The notes: a model not told the origin generated them from the letters alone. A stretch of DNA of 64,000 nucleotides from Mycobacterium sp. AZCC_0083 (GCF_014202335.1 NZ_JACHGP010000019.1:62001-126000), one strand, 5' to 3'; shown: positions 46,303 to 53,602, counted from the stretch's first letter. Made by a program: numbers and translations.

Positions 46303-46373
46303 AGGTCATGCGCTCCTATGTAGAGGAAGGCGAACACGAATAGCCATGTCCACCAGGGGAATATGCCGAGCAC
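46299..46373 (-). CDS. 24-residue membrane micropeptide
   Basis: GTG 46373 encodes MLGIFPWWTWLFVFAFLYI plus GAHDL; one membrane helix, overlapping the ERF start. Confidence 0.45.
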   Translation of the reverse strand: MLGIFPWWTWLFVFAFLYIGAHDL

Positions 46374-46375
46374 GG

Positions 46376-46702
46376 CTATGCAGCGATGAGCTGCTTGATC
46401 TTTCGGTTCGTCTTGCCCTGGCCCTCGATGGCGTCCGCGAGGATCGCGAGGGTGGACTTCTCAACCGTGGTGTTGCGCAAGATGACTCGCAGCGCCGACC
46501 ACCAGGTGCGGTGAGGATCCTTGGGTGCAGACATTTCCAACGCGTACTCCAGCGCGGTGATGATCGTCACCGGCTCGCCAGCGTTGATGGACTCCTGCAG
46601 AAGACGTTTCGTGATCTGCAGTGTCGAGATCAGACCGTCTGGGTCATCCGTCAGGACTGCGTGGTTCCGGCGCGCAATGCGCCGCAGCTTGTTTGTACCC
46701 AT
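46376..46702 (-). CDS. Phage protein, unknown
   Basis: A 108-residue basic helical protein (MGTNKLRRIARRNHAV), preceded by an operator copy 20 bases upstream. Possibly nucleic-acid binding. Confidence 0.65.
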   Translation of the reverse strand: MGTNKLRRIARRNHAVLTDDPDGLISTLQITKRLLQESINAGEPVTIITALEYALEMSAPKDPHRTWWSALRVILRNTTVEKSTLAILADAIEGQGKTNRKIKQLIAA

Positions 46703-46723
46703 CGTTGTATCATCATGCCTCAG

Positions 46724-46743
46724 CCCTGTAATCGCAGGTCAGG
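46724..46743 (-). promoter_or_regulatory. Operator-like repeat, class A copy 6
   Basis: Minus strand CCTGACCTGCGATTACAGGG, upstream of the 46376-46702 gene and just after the 46739 gene. Confidence 0.7.
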
Positions 46744-46999
46744 CCGCTATTTGCGGGCGTACGAGCCAGCAGTTGTCACGGAATGGGTTGAAGTCCCATG
46801 GGGCACACCCAATCGCCTTCAACTCCTGAGCAAGCATGTGGCGCTGGGTCATCTTGTCCGAATATGCAGCGGACTGGGCGGCGCTGCCCGAGTGTCTCCA
46901 CACGCCACCGGCATGCCAATTCCTCAGCTCGTCGTCCAGCTCCCACAGCAACTCCAGTAGTTCGTTTCGCTCAGTAAGGAACTCAGCGCGACTGGGCAT
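46739..46999 (-). CDS. First gene of the early leftward operon, unknown
   Basis: An 86-residue protein (MPSRAEFLTERNELLELLWE): N-terminal coiled coil then a Trp/Cys-containing tail (APWDFNPFRDNCWLVRP). Being promoter-proximal to the control region, an early regulatory role is plausible but not shown. Confidence 0.6.
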   Translation of the reverse strand: MPSRAEFLTERNELLELLWELDDELRNWHAGGVWRHSGSAAQSAAYSDKMTQRHMLAQELKAIGCAPWDFNPFRDNCWLVRPQIAA

Positions 47000-47020
47000 G
47001 CGGAGGATCCTGTCAAACGA

Positions 47021-47040
47021 CAGCGACGGATTACAGGGAG
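47021..47040 (-). promoter_or_regulatory. Operator-like repeat, class B copy 5
   Basis: Top strand CAGCGACGGATTACAGGGAG; it lies about 25 bases upstream of the leftward operon start at 46999. Confidence 0.7.
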
Positions 47041-47214
47041 ATGTGTCGGGGGGCCCGCCGGGACACGACCCCCGGCGGGGCGACCGAACCTAATCGTCCG
47101 CACCAGATCAGACAGGAAGGGAATCCACTTACCGACCTGGCCCACCGGTAACGTACCCCATCCTTGCCATCGGCAACCGCGAACTTACGGTTCGGTAAGG
47201 TTAACCTCATCTTG

Positions 47215-47230
47215 TGTGATTCACATCACA
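47215..47230. promoter_or_regulatory. CRP/FNR-type binding site
   Basis: TGTGATTCACATCACA is an exact TGTGA-N6-TCACA palindrome, the consensus of mycobacterial CRP and related cAMP receptor proteins. Placement in the control region fits host cAMP control of phage promoters. Confidence 0.6.
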
Positions 47231-47284
47231 TTTCATTGCCAGCACGCCTTCAAGCTCCTCCATCGCCCCTGCTCAGCGCCTTGC

Positions 47285-47304
47285 CCCCTGTAATCACTGG
47301 TCAG
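47285..47304 (-). promoter_or_regulatory. Operator-like repeat, class A copy 7
   Basis: Minus strand GCTGACCAGTGATTACAGGG in the middle of the control region, not next to any start, which suggests it can act at a distance or serves a leader transcript. Confidence 0.65.
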
Positions 47305-47533
47305 CAAACCGTTACCTTCTAAAAGGACCGTGCGAGCGCAGCGAGCCCCTACCCCGAAGGGGCCTAGCAACACGGATGTGTTGCGTCTCCCCAGAGCGAC
47401 CGGTTGGGTCTGGTACCCGACAAGGTCAACGGAGTGATCCTCTTAATAGATCCTCCTACTCGATAGTAAAGCTCAAACCTGTACTGAGGCTTAGTAATAC
47501 AGCTTTACCTGTAACCCTATTACAAGCGCGTAC

Positions 47534-47552
47534 GCTTCCCTGTAATCCAACT
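47534..47552 (+). promoter_or_regulatory. Operator-like repeat, class B copy 6
   Basis: CGCTTCCCTGTAATCCAACTC on the top strand, 25 bases upstream of the rightward start at 47577; reverse complement is GTTGGATTACAGGGAAGC, the class B consensus. Confidence 0.7.
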
Positions 47553-47576
47553 CCCGCGCCTGCCAAGCTCATTCGC

Positions 47577-48389
47577 ATGAGCACAGACATCCGCGAGAAC
47601 TACGAGGGGCTGGTTGACGGCGAGCGCGTCGTCACCGCGTACCGCGCCTTCGCAGAGCCCGACAAGCCGTACTGCATCACCCTCGACCTCGGGGACCAGA
47701 TCGTGTCCGGTGCATTCCGACCGCTGGTCGCCGACGAAGACTTCACCGCCGAAGAGGCAGAGTCGTTGAACCGCGCCAACATCATCGACTGGGTGAGCGT
47801 CCTGACGGACCTGATCGAGAAGGCGCAAGCTTGGGACGACTTCGTCGCGGAAGTCGAGGAGGCCGAACAGTACCCCGACGAGTACTACGGGGCCGAGTTC
47901 CTGTCCGGCGGCGGCGTCATCACGGACACGTTCGACCGTTCCGGCGCAGTCGATCTGGACGCACCCGCCACCACGGCCTGGTCGGTCGACAACCTCGGGT
48001 ACAACGAGATCGATTCGGTGTGGATGGATCGCCAGGGCGACCGCTACAAGCACGTGAACGGTGTCTGGTACATCCAGGACTGCGACGACATTCTTGGAGA
48101 TTGGGATGAGATCGCCTCCAACTCCGACCTCCTGACCGACTACGGCCCGTACACCACGACGCTCGCCGACCGTGCGCCGCGTCAGGCGAAGAGCCTCGGC
48201 GAAGACGAGCGTGACGCCGAATGGTCCTTCACGGCCGACGACGGAACGGTCTTCATCTACCGCTGGAACGGCGAGACCTGGGAGGGCAAGTCCTCCGCGT
48301 TCGGCGACGGCGACGTCTGGGTGTCGATCAGCGCGGACGGACCCGTCATCCGCAACACCCCCAACTACCTCATCGAAATCATCAAGTAA
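47577..48389 (+). CDS. Acidic phage protein, unknown
   Basis: A 270-residue strongly acidic protein from ATG 47577, first gene of the rightward operon. The C-terminal half has repeated aromatic motifs (DRQGDRYKHVNGVWYIQD, TVFIYRWNGETWEGK) of a beta-rich kind. Possibly a DNA mimic or binding protein, but no family is recognised. Confidence 0.65.
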   Translation: MSTDIRENYEGLVDGERVVTAYRAFAEPDKPYCITLDLGDQIVSGAFRPLVADEDFTAEEAESLNRANIIDWVSVLTDLIEKAQAWDDFVAEVEEAEQYPDEYYGAEFLSGGGVITDTFDRSGAVDLDAPATTAWSVDNLGYNEIDSVWMDRQGDRYKHVNGVWYIQDCDDILGDWDEIASNSDLLTDYGPYTTTLADRAPRQAKSLGEDERDAEWSFTADDGTVFIYRWNGETWEGKSSAFGDGDVWVSISADGPVIRNTPNYLIEIIK

Positions 48390-48402
48390 CCCCGAAGGAA
48401 TC

Positions 48403-48738
48403 ATGAGCAAGAACAACACCATCAACGGGACACCGGGACTCAAGCGGATCGTCCCCGCAGGCGAGCCGATCTTCGGCCTGGGCGCGAAGGTCACCGGCCG
48501 TAACCTCGCCGCCATCAGCTACATCGTGTCGCTGGAGGCTGAGCGCCGTGGCGTCCCGCTGGGGATCGAAACCGTCTTCGCGGCTACCGGCGAGCTGGTC
48601 TCGATCACCGTCAAGGACGACACCAAGGCAGAGGACTTCGTCCTGGAGGTCGGCGATGCAATCGTCCTGACCCCTCAGGCCCTGGAGGCTCAGGTGCTGC
48701 CGGTGAGCCTGTACAACCAGGTGTTCCGCGAGCTGTGA
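48403..48738 (+). CDS. Phage protein, unknown
   Basis: A 111-residue protein from ATG 48403 with GAAGGAA upstream (MSKNNTINGTPGLKRIV). Beta-rich and soluble; no family recognised. Confidence 0.65.
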   Translation: MSKNNTINGTPGLKRIVPAGEPIFGLGAKVTGRNLAAISYIVSLEAERRGVPLGIETVFAATGELVSITVKDDTKAEDFVLEVGDAIVLTPQALEAQVLPVSLYNQVFREL

Positions 48739-49028
48739 CCCTGCAGACGTTCACCCACAACCCGACCAAGGTCGGAGCCATTCAGGTGGCCCGACCCTGG
48801 TCAGGTGTGGAGCGTTCCGTTCCAACCGCCCGCCAGGTGAAGACCGGCGCAGGTGGACTGGCGTGGTTCGTGGTGTCCACCCACGGCAGCCTGGAGACGC
48901 AGCGTGCGTACGCGGGTGACTGGATTGTCCGGCACCCCAACGGTTCCCATGAAGTTCTGACCGACGACCAGTTCCAGCTGTATTACGGAGATAGCAAAGA
49001 TGTCGACACCGACCCTGCCGAGGACTGA
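48735..49028 (+). CDS. Phage protein, unknown
   Basis: A 97-residue protein from GTG 48735 (GTGA overlap). AYAGDWIVRHPNGSHEVLTDDQFQLYY is a motif I have seen in other phage small proteins without function. Confidence 0.65.
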   Translation: MTLQTFTHNPTKVGAIQVARPWSGVERSVPTARQVKTGAGGLAWFVVSTHGSLETQRAYAGDWIVRHPNGSHEVLTDDQFQLYYGDSKDVDTDPAED

Positions 49029-49308
49029 CTTCGACACCGACATCATGTCGGCGGTCGACGGCGCGTTCAAGGAACTCGACTGTTGCAGTCAGCGCAAGGA
49101 ACAGCTGGCCTGTGGCGGCGACATCGCCGGATACCAGGAGTACCACGACTGCATCCAAGGCTGGCTGTGCAAGACCCACTGGGACCAGGCACTCCAGTTC
49201 CTTCCAGTGTGGAAGGAACGCATCCGCACCAACGGCAGCATGGGATGCACTCACTGCCTCAACCGGTTCGATGACATCCGCAAGCTAGTGAGGCTGACCT
49301 CGGTATGA
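49000..49308 (+). CDS. Cysteine-rich phage protein, unknown
   Basis: A 102-residue protein with CC (residue 28), CGG, C-I-Q, C-K-T-H and CTHC near the C-terminus, consistent with one or two zinc sites. Overlaps the previous gene by 29 bases. Confidence 0.6.
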   Translation: MSTPTLPRTDFDTDIMSAVDGAFKELDCCSQRKEQLACGGDIAGYQEYHDCIQGWLCKTHWDQALQFLPVWKERIRTNGSMGCTHCLNRFDDIRKLVRLTSV

Positions 49309-49520
49309 CCAAGATCCTGATCGCCGCAGCAGCGGCTGCCGCCACCCTCGGACTGTCGGCGTGCAACCCCGGTGAGCCCGTGCCCACACCCGCCAACCCC
49401 GGCGCACCGGCCAGCTGCGCATTCGTGAACGCCCCGAAGAGTGGCTTCGTCCCTGGCGGCGATCTACGCCTGGACCCCGGCACTCACTTGGGTCCACGTA
49501 TCGGGCTGCCGTTCCAGTGA
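49305..49520 (+). CDS. Small lipoprotein
   Basis: A 71-residue protein: signal peptide MTKILIAAAAAAATLGLSAC with lipobox LSAC (Cys20), then a Pro/Gly-rich tail. Exported lipid-anchored protein; a role in superinfection exclusion is possible but unproven. Confidence 0.7.
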   Translation: MTKILIAAAAAAATLGLSACNPGEPVPTPANPGAPASCAFVNAPKSGFVPGGDLRLDPGTHLGPRIGLPFQ

Positions 49521-50167
49521 GCGCCATTCTCCGCGATGTGATCTGGGATGACCTCGACATCGACTACCTGCTGACACAGTCCTACAAGGACTTCCACGCC
49601 AAGGGCCTCGACTACGTGTGCCTGCACCGTGACGCGGGCCTGACCCTCAAGGCGTACTTCTTCGCCGAAGGTATGGACTCGCAGAAAGCGGGCGAGGTCG
49701 TCAACCCGCACGACCACCGGTACAACTTCGTGACGCAATGCATGTCCGGCGTCATCGAGAACCAGTGGTACCGCACCCCGCCATGCTGGGATCCGATGTC
49801 GGACGACCCGATTGCTGATGAGTGCGGCGAGGTTTACGAGACGCACCTGTGGTACACACCGCTCAACGGTGGTGTCGGGTTCACCAAGGACGGTGGCTGG
49901 ATCCTGCAGCGATACAAGACGTATCAGTTCGCCCCCGGCCAGCAGTACTGGATGTCGGCACCCGAGATCCACACCATCCGCGTGGTCAAGCCCGAGACGT
50001 GCATCGTGATCGCACAGTTCGAGGACGTGGTCCCGCTCGACCAGCCGACAGTCACGTTCACCAAGAGCAAGTTGCCGCCGTCCCTCGAAGGGCTGTACGG
50101 CACGTTCACCGCCGACCAGCTCGTCAAGCGAATCGGCCTACTTCGAGAACTGCAGGAGCAGCTCTAA
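49517..50167 (+). CDS. Cupin-fold protein
   Basis: A 216-residue protein. NPHDHRYNFVTQCMSGVIENQWY (about residue 65) carries HxH and a Tyr-rich strand, and APGQQYWMSAPEIHTIRVV (about 145) supplies the second-block His, as in cupin metal sites. The reaction is unknown; cysteine-dioxygenase-like or sugar-modifying cupins are possibilities. Confidence 0.65.
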   Translation: MSAILRDVIWDDLDIDYLLTQSYKDFHAKGLDYVCLHRDAGLTLKAYFFAEGMDSQKAGEVVNPHDHRYNFVTQCMSGVIENQWYRTPPCWDPMSDDPIADECGEVYETHLWYTPLNGGVGFTKDGGWILQRYKTYQFAPGQQYWMSAPEIHTIRVVKPETCIVIAQFEDVVPLDQPTVTFTKSKLPPSLEGLYGTFTADQLVKRIGLLRELQEQL

Positions 50168-50358
50168 TGGGCACCAGCGTCAAGCGTGAGGTCTCGCTCA
50201 GCAGCCCGATGACTCTCGGTGAGCTGCGCGAGTTCTACGACCTGTGCCGCGACATGGACATACCGCTGTCAGCGCAGTTGTCCGTGACAGTTATCAAGGG
50301 CTACAGCGACTTCCGCGAGTCCTGGCCGGACGGTGTCACGATCACGGCTCGACCATGA
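50167..50358 (+). CDS. Small phage protein, unknown
   Basis: A 63-residue protein from ATG 50167 (MGTSVKREVSLSSPMTLGEL), coupled by ATGA to the channel gene. Confidence 0.6.
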   Translation: MGTSVKREVSLSSPMTLGELREFYDLCRDMDIPLSAQLSVTVIKGYSDFRESWPDGVTITARP

Positions 50359-50756
50359 ACCGGCTACAGAGCGCCACGGACACCTTCCGTGAACTGTGGA
50401 CGTACGCGACCATCGCTCTGATCCTCGGTGCCACCGGCTACGCCGTGTTCGAGAACAAGAGCTGGTGGGACGGACTGTGGTGGGCCATCGTGACCGCCGG
50501 GACAGTCGGCTACGGCGACCAGTACCCCGCCACGGTCGGCGGTCGCATCGTCGGTATCGCGCTGATCGTGTTCTCCGTGTTCTTCGTCGTCCCCCTCATC
50601 ACAGCCCGCATGGCCAGCCGCCTCATCGTGAACGACGACGCGTGGACCCATGAGGAGCAAGAAGAGATCAAGAGCGACATCGGGTTCGTCCGTGAGTACG
50701 TCGACCGGCTCCCGCCCCGATGCGGGCATGGCGGTGATCCGGCGAAGTGCCGATGA
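50355..50756 (+). CDS. Two-helix potassium channel
   Basis: A 133-residue protein from ATG 50355: TM1 (residues 13-31), a WWDGLWWAIVTA pore helix, the selectivity filter TAGTVGYGDQYP (T50-VGYGD), TM2 (62-82) and a charged cytoplasmic tail ending in CGHGGDPAKC. This is a complete KcsA-type pore module, which forms tetramers. Channels of this kind are known in algal viruses; in a mycobacterial prophage it could depolarise the host. Confidence 0.9.
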   Translation: MNRLQSATDTFRELWTYATIALILGATGYAVFENKSWWDGLWWAIVTAGTVGYGDQYPATVGGRIVGIALIVFSVFFVVPLITARMASRLIVNDDAWTHEEQEEIKSDIGFVREYVDRLPPRCGHGGDPAKCR

Positions 50757-50881
50757 TGAGCGGCGTGATGGTCGCCTACGACGGTGATGCAGACCTCTTC
50801 GTCTACCGGGTCTTCGTCCCTGACTATCAGGAGCGGTTCGGATACTTGCACGACGGCACCCTGCAGACCGGAAGGGATTGA
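50753..50881 (+). CDS. Small phage protein, unknown
   Basis: A 42-residue protein from ATG 50753 (ATGA overlap with the channel), MMSGVMVAYDGDADLFVYR. No motif recognised. Confidence 0.5.
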   Translation: MMSGVMVAYDGDADLFVYRVFVPDYQERFGYLHDGTLQTGRD

Positions 50882-50884
50882 CCA

Positions 50885-50992
50885 GTGGCCGAGACCAAAG
50901 AAGAGATGGACGCGCAGACAGGCGGATTACACCCTGCCGAGATCTGCGGCGAGGACTGTTCGGGGTGCTGCGAGGAGTGGGAGTGGAAGTGA
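50885..50992 (+). CDS. Small cysteine-rich protein
   Basis: A 35-residue acidic protein from GTG 50885 with GAAGGGATTGACCA upstream. CGEDCSGCC near the C-terminus is a tight metal-ligand cluster. Confidence 0.5.
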   Translation: MAETKEEMDAQTGGLHPAEICGEDCSGCCEEWEWK

Positions 50993-51017
50993 CAACGCCT
51001 ACACCTGCCGTCGCCTG

Positions 51018-51128
51018 ATGTGGAGCCAGCTTGGGGACGGCACCTACGTGTGCGACGTGTGCGGCCTACCCGTGCGTCTTTGGGTGGACATCGGAGCATC
51101 GTGCCCGTTCGGGTGCGACGTGACGTAG
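51018..51128 (+). CDS. Small zinc-ribbon-like protein
   Basis: A 36-residue protein from ATG 51018 with CDVCGLP and CPFGC, four metal ligands around MWSQLGDGTYV. The frame extends upstream with another Cys (YTCRRL) but has no start there. Confidence 0.45.
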   Translation: MWSQLGDGTYVCDVCGLPVRLWVDIGASCPFGCDVT

Positions 51129-51137
51129 GGAGATGAC

Positions 51138-51308
51138 ATGACCTGTACCGAACCGGACGAGGACGGCGACTGCACGCATGAGATCAGCAGTTACGAACCC
51201 GGCCTGTGCCTGCATTGCTTGCACACCTACGGAATCGCCCGTCAGATGGGCAAGTCCACCGTCCCCGGCCTGTGGATGTGCATGATGTGCGCCCACGGCG
51301 TCGGCTAA
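51138..51308 (+). CDS. Small zinc-finger-like protein
   Basis: A 56-residue protein from ATG 51138 with GGGAGA upstream. Cys/His pattern: CTEPDEDGDCTH, CLHCLH, MCMMCAH, enough for two metal sites. Confidence 0.55.
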   Translation: MTCTEPDEDGDCTHEISSYEPGLCLHCLHTYGIARQMGKSTVPGLWMCMMCAHGVG

Positions 51309-51348
51309 CGGGACGCGTACTTATCGGCACAACACAACAGGAGGAATC

Positions 51349-51714
51349 GTGAACGTTCGCAATTGGTTTCGGCGCAGGCCACCAAGCAATCTGGTCGCTC
51401 ACGCACGTCGTGAGTTGGATCTGATCGGAGAAGAGCCTGACGTGATCAAGGGCTACCTCAAGGTGATCCAAGCGTTCGCCGATATGGGGCACTCTGGTGG
51501 GTCAGCAATGGTCGCTATCCCGACTATCAGCAGGCTGTTGCGTTTCGAGAACTTGGCTCCGCTAACCGACGACCCGGACGACTGGATCGAGGTTGGGTAC
51601 GGCATGTGGCAGAACCGCCGCTGTTCCCGCATGTTCTCGGAGGACGGTGGCAAGTCGTATACCGACGTGGACGACCGCGAGAAGGTCGTGCATTTTGCCG
51701 AGTCAAGCGCCTAG
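51349..51714 (+). CDS. Phage protein, unknown
   Basis: A 121-residue protein from GTG 51349 with AGGAGGAATC directly upstream, the best ribosome site of the operon. Basic N-terminus (MNVRNWFRRRPP) and an acidic C-terminus. No family recognised. Confidence 0.65.
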   Translation: MNVRNWFRRRPPSNLVAHARRELDLIGEEPDVIKGYLKVIQAFADMGHSGGSAMVAIPTISRLLRFENLAPLTDDPDDWIEVGYGMWQNRRCSRMFSEDGGKSYTDVDDREKVVHFAESSA

Positions 51715-51731
51715 CTGACATAGGGACTGGC

Positions 51732-51923
51732 ATGCACGAAGTACCTGACTGCTACGTCTGCGGCGACGGCATCGAACAGATCGGCGGGGGCTGGCGGCAC
51801 ATTGACGACAGCATCAGTGCGGAGGGCGAGCGAGTCGTCTCGACGTGCTACTGGGGCAAGCCCTACGCGCCGTCCGACAACCGCAATCCGCGGTTCGCAG
51901 ACTTCGAAAAACACCTGACGTAA
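51732..51923 (+). CDS. Small phage protein, unknown
   Basis: A 63-residue protein (MHEVPDCYVCGDGIEQIGGGW) with an N-terminal CxxC and later Cys, His, so perhaps zinc binding. Confidence 0.55.
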   Translation: MHEVPDCYVCGDGIEQIGGGWRHIDDSISAEGERVVSTCYWGKPYAPSDNRNPRFADFEKHLT

Positions 51924-51933
51924 GGAGATTGAC

Positions 51934-52086
51934 GTGGAAGGCATCGCAATTGGCCTTGCGTGCTGGGTGCTCGCCGCCGTGGCCTTCATGGTCGGGCGAA
52001 TGACGGCGCCGCGTGCCCCGCAGGATGTGTTCTGCTGCGCGTACAAAGTGGGCCACCCTGGGCCACACGTCCCGCCGCTGGGCTGA
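51934..52086 (+). CDS. Small membrane protein with Cys tail
   Basis: A 50-residue protein from GTG 51934 (GGAGATTGAC upstream): one membrane helix (MEGIAIGLACWVLAAVAFMV) then a CCAYKVGHPGPH tail. Last gene of the rightward operon. Confidence 0.5.
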   Translation: MEGIAIGLACWVLAAVAFMVGRMTAPRAPQDVFCCAYKVGHPGPHVPPLG

Positions 52087-52129
52087 CAGAAGGCGGCGTT
52101 ACTAAACGGGGCTCACAAGGCCCATAGAG

Positions 52130-52164
52130 AAACCCCGACCCCCTCACAAGGGGGGCCGGGGTTT
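52130..52164. terminator. Bidirectional terminator between convergent operons
   Basis: AAACCCCG(A)CCCCC, a short loop, GGGGG(CC)GGGGTTT: T-runs on both strands. It separates the rightward accessory operon from the leftward late operon. Confidence 0.85.
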
Positions 52165-52192
52165 CGTCGTTCCTGGAGCCAATAAGAGGGCG

Positions 52193-52438
52193 CTACGCAG
52201 CCTTTCGCTGCTTCGGCCACCACTCCTCAATAGAATCCGATGAGTAGCCCGACCACACATCCTCGTCCTCGACCAAGACGACGGGCATCGCCATGTAGCC
52301 CATCTCGATCAGACGGTCACGCCACTCGGTCTGTTCATCGACGTTGATTGTCTCGAACTCAACGCCACGATCCTTCAGATGTCGCTTCGTGACCAGGCAC
52401 TGCGGGCAGGAGTTCTTCGTGAACACGGTGACGCTCAT
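52193..52438 (-). CDS. NrdH-type glutaredoxin-like protein
   Basis: An 81-residue thioredoxin-fold protein: TVFTKNSCPQCLVTK with the CPQC redox site, MPVV cis-Pro, and WSGYSSDSIEEW. NrdH redoxins reduce ribonucleotide reductase, so it may feed phage DNA synthesis. Its position after the lysis genes in the late operon is odd but seen in other actinophages. Confidence 0.88.
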   Translation of the reverse strand: MSVTVFTKNSCPQCLVTKRHLKDRGVEFETINVDEQTEWRDRLIEMGYMAMPVVLVEDEDVWSGYSSDSIEEWWPKQRKAA

Positions 52439-53532
52439 CGGCGCACCGGGGCTGCCGCCACGATGTCGCGGGCGTGCTGGAGCGCAATGTCCCAGCAGGA
52501 GCGCGGATCTCCGTCGATGGGGTTCACGAACTGGTACGTCGTGTGAGGGCTGGTCACCTTGATCAGGAAGAAGTCGAGCGCATTCGTAGCGGCCTTGAAC
52601 GCACCAACGCCCTCATTGAACGTTGGGCTCGACACCAGGTTCCACACTTGTCCGGCCAGGTTCAGCGGATTGCCAGTGTTGACGATGTCCCACACCGCAC
52701 GCATGTCAGCGATCTGATCCGCAGTAGACCCGGCCTTGTTGATCTTCGAGTACAGGTCGTCACCCTTGGTGTTGGTCATCGCCTTGTCGGAAGCGAAGTC
52801 CCAATGCTCCACCGGGGTGTCGTGTGCGGTCGGCGTAACGATGCCCTCGCCGTCCGAGTAGGAGCAGCCGGGGAACGTATGCCCGTGCTCACGCATCGGG
52901 TTGCCGAATGCGCTCGACCCACGGTATGTGGCCTTGAACCGTCCGAGGTCGCCGTACAGGACGCGCATCAACACCGTCATGAACACGATGGCACCCATCG
53001 AGTACACCGTTGCGCACCAAGGGATCTGGGTGCAGTTCTCACCCTTCGGGCCGCGCGGCATGTCGAGCTGACGAATGAACTCAGCGACACCGTCCTTCAC
53101 GCCTCGGGACATCGGCACTGGGGCCGTGTTGTACCCGATGGGCTGGTGGTAGCACTTCGTCTTGTCGAGCAGCTCCCCGATGTCGTACGGGTAGCCCATG
53201 TCGTACGTGCTGCCCGCGCCGTTGATCGAGAAGTGAACGATGTCGTAGCCCTGCACGAACGCGGGCTTGTCGATCACGATGACGCCGAGAGCGACCTGGG
53301 TGTCGAAGTCCAGGACGCCGAACCCATGGGAGCCCAGCTTTGGGCCGGTGTAGTTCTTGTCAGCATTCTTGTTCTGCTGGTACGTCACCAGCGCGGCCTG
53401 CAGATCGAGCCCGAACACCTCAGTGTCATCGAGCCTCTTGGCATAGGAGAACCTCGCCTTGAGCTTCGCCTTAGCCGTCTTCACGGTGGGGCCGGACATG
53501 CCGACCTGCCACCCGATCCACGTAGTGGTCAT
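52435..53532 (-). CDS. lysB: Lysin B (mycolylarabinogalactan esterase)
   Basis: A 365-residue protein from ATG 53532 (GAAAGGATTAC upstream). Residues 1-90 resemble a peptidoglycan-binding domain (KLGSHGFGVLDFDTQVALG). The cutinase-like alpha/beta-hydrolase part has TVYSMGAIVF (catalytic Ser about 185) and a C-terminal His region. Lysin B cuts the mycolic-acid layer from arabinogalactan, completing lysis of mycobacteria and confirming a mycolate-bearing host. Confidence 0.88.
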   Translation of the reverse strand: MTTTWIGWQVGMSGPTVKTAKAKLKARFSYAKRLDDTEVFGLDLQAALVTYQQNKNADKNYTGPKLGSHGFGVLDFDTQVALGVIVIDKPAFVQGYDIVHFSINGAGSTYDMGYPYDIGELLDKTKCYHQPIGYNTAPVPMSRGVKDGVAEFIRQLDMPRGPKGENCTQIPWCATVYSMGAIVFMTVLMRVLYGDLGRFKATYRGSSAFGNPMREHGHTFPGCSYSDGEGIVTPTAHDTPVEHWDFASDKAMTNTKGDDLYSKINKAGSTADQIADMRAVWDIVNTGNPLNLAGQVWNLVSSPTFNEGVGAFKAATNALDFFLIKVTSPHTTYQFVNPIDGDPRSCWDIALQHARDIVAAAPVRR

Positions 53533-53602
53533 GTAATCCTTTCTGGCATCACGAAATAGGGCCATTCCGCTGCCAGCGGAACAGCCCGATTACGCGAACG
53601 GT

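Larger units (their letters stand above)
47000..47576. promoter_or_regulatory. Divergent control region between early operons
   Basis: A 577-base gap between the leftward operon start (46999) and the rightward operon start (47577), with no credible gene. It holds three operator-like repeats, a CRP-type palindrome, the palindrome AGGTTAACCT (47198-47207) and several hairpins (CCCGCCGG/CCGGCGGG at about 47053-47079, CAACAC-GGAT-GTGTTG at about 47368-47385). It looks like the main lysis/lysogeny switch DNA. Confidence 0.65.

Noticed and set aside
6478..47552. CRISPR-like interpretation of the repeated 20-mers
   Set aside because: Copies are kilobases apart, in both orientations and at gene starts, with no spacers or cas genes.
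52474..53559. 361-residue plus-strand frame opposite lysin B
   Set aside because: Shadow of lysin B: His/Arg/Val-rich composition and no motifs, while the minus strand has clear enzyme motifs.
53583..53600. Possible further operator copy (CCCGATTACGCGAACG)
   Set aside because: Lacks the ACAGGG half that all 13 accepted copies keep, and matches only six contiguous bases.
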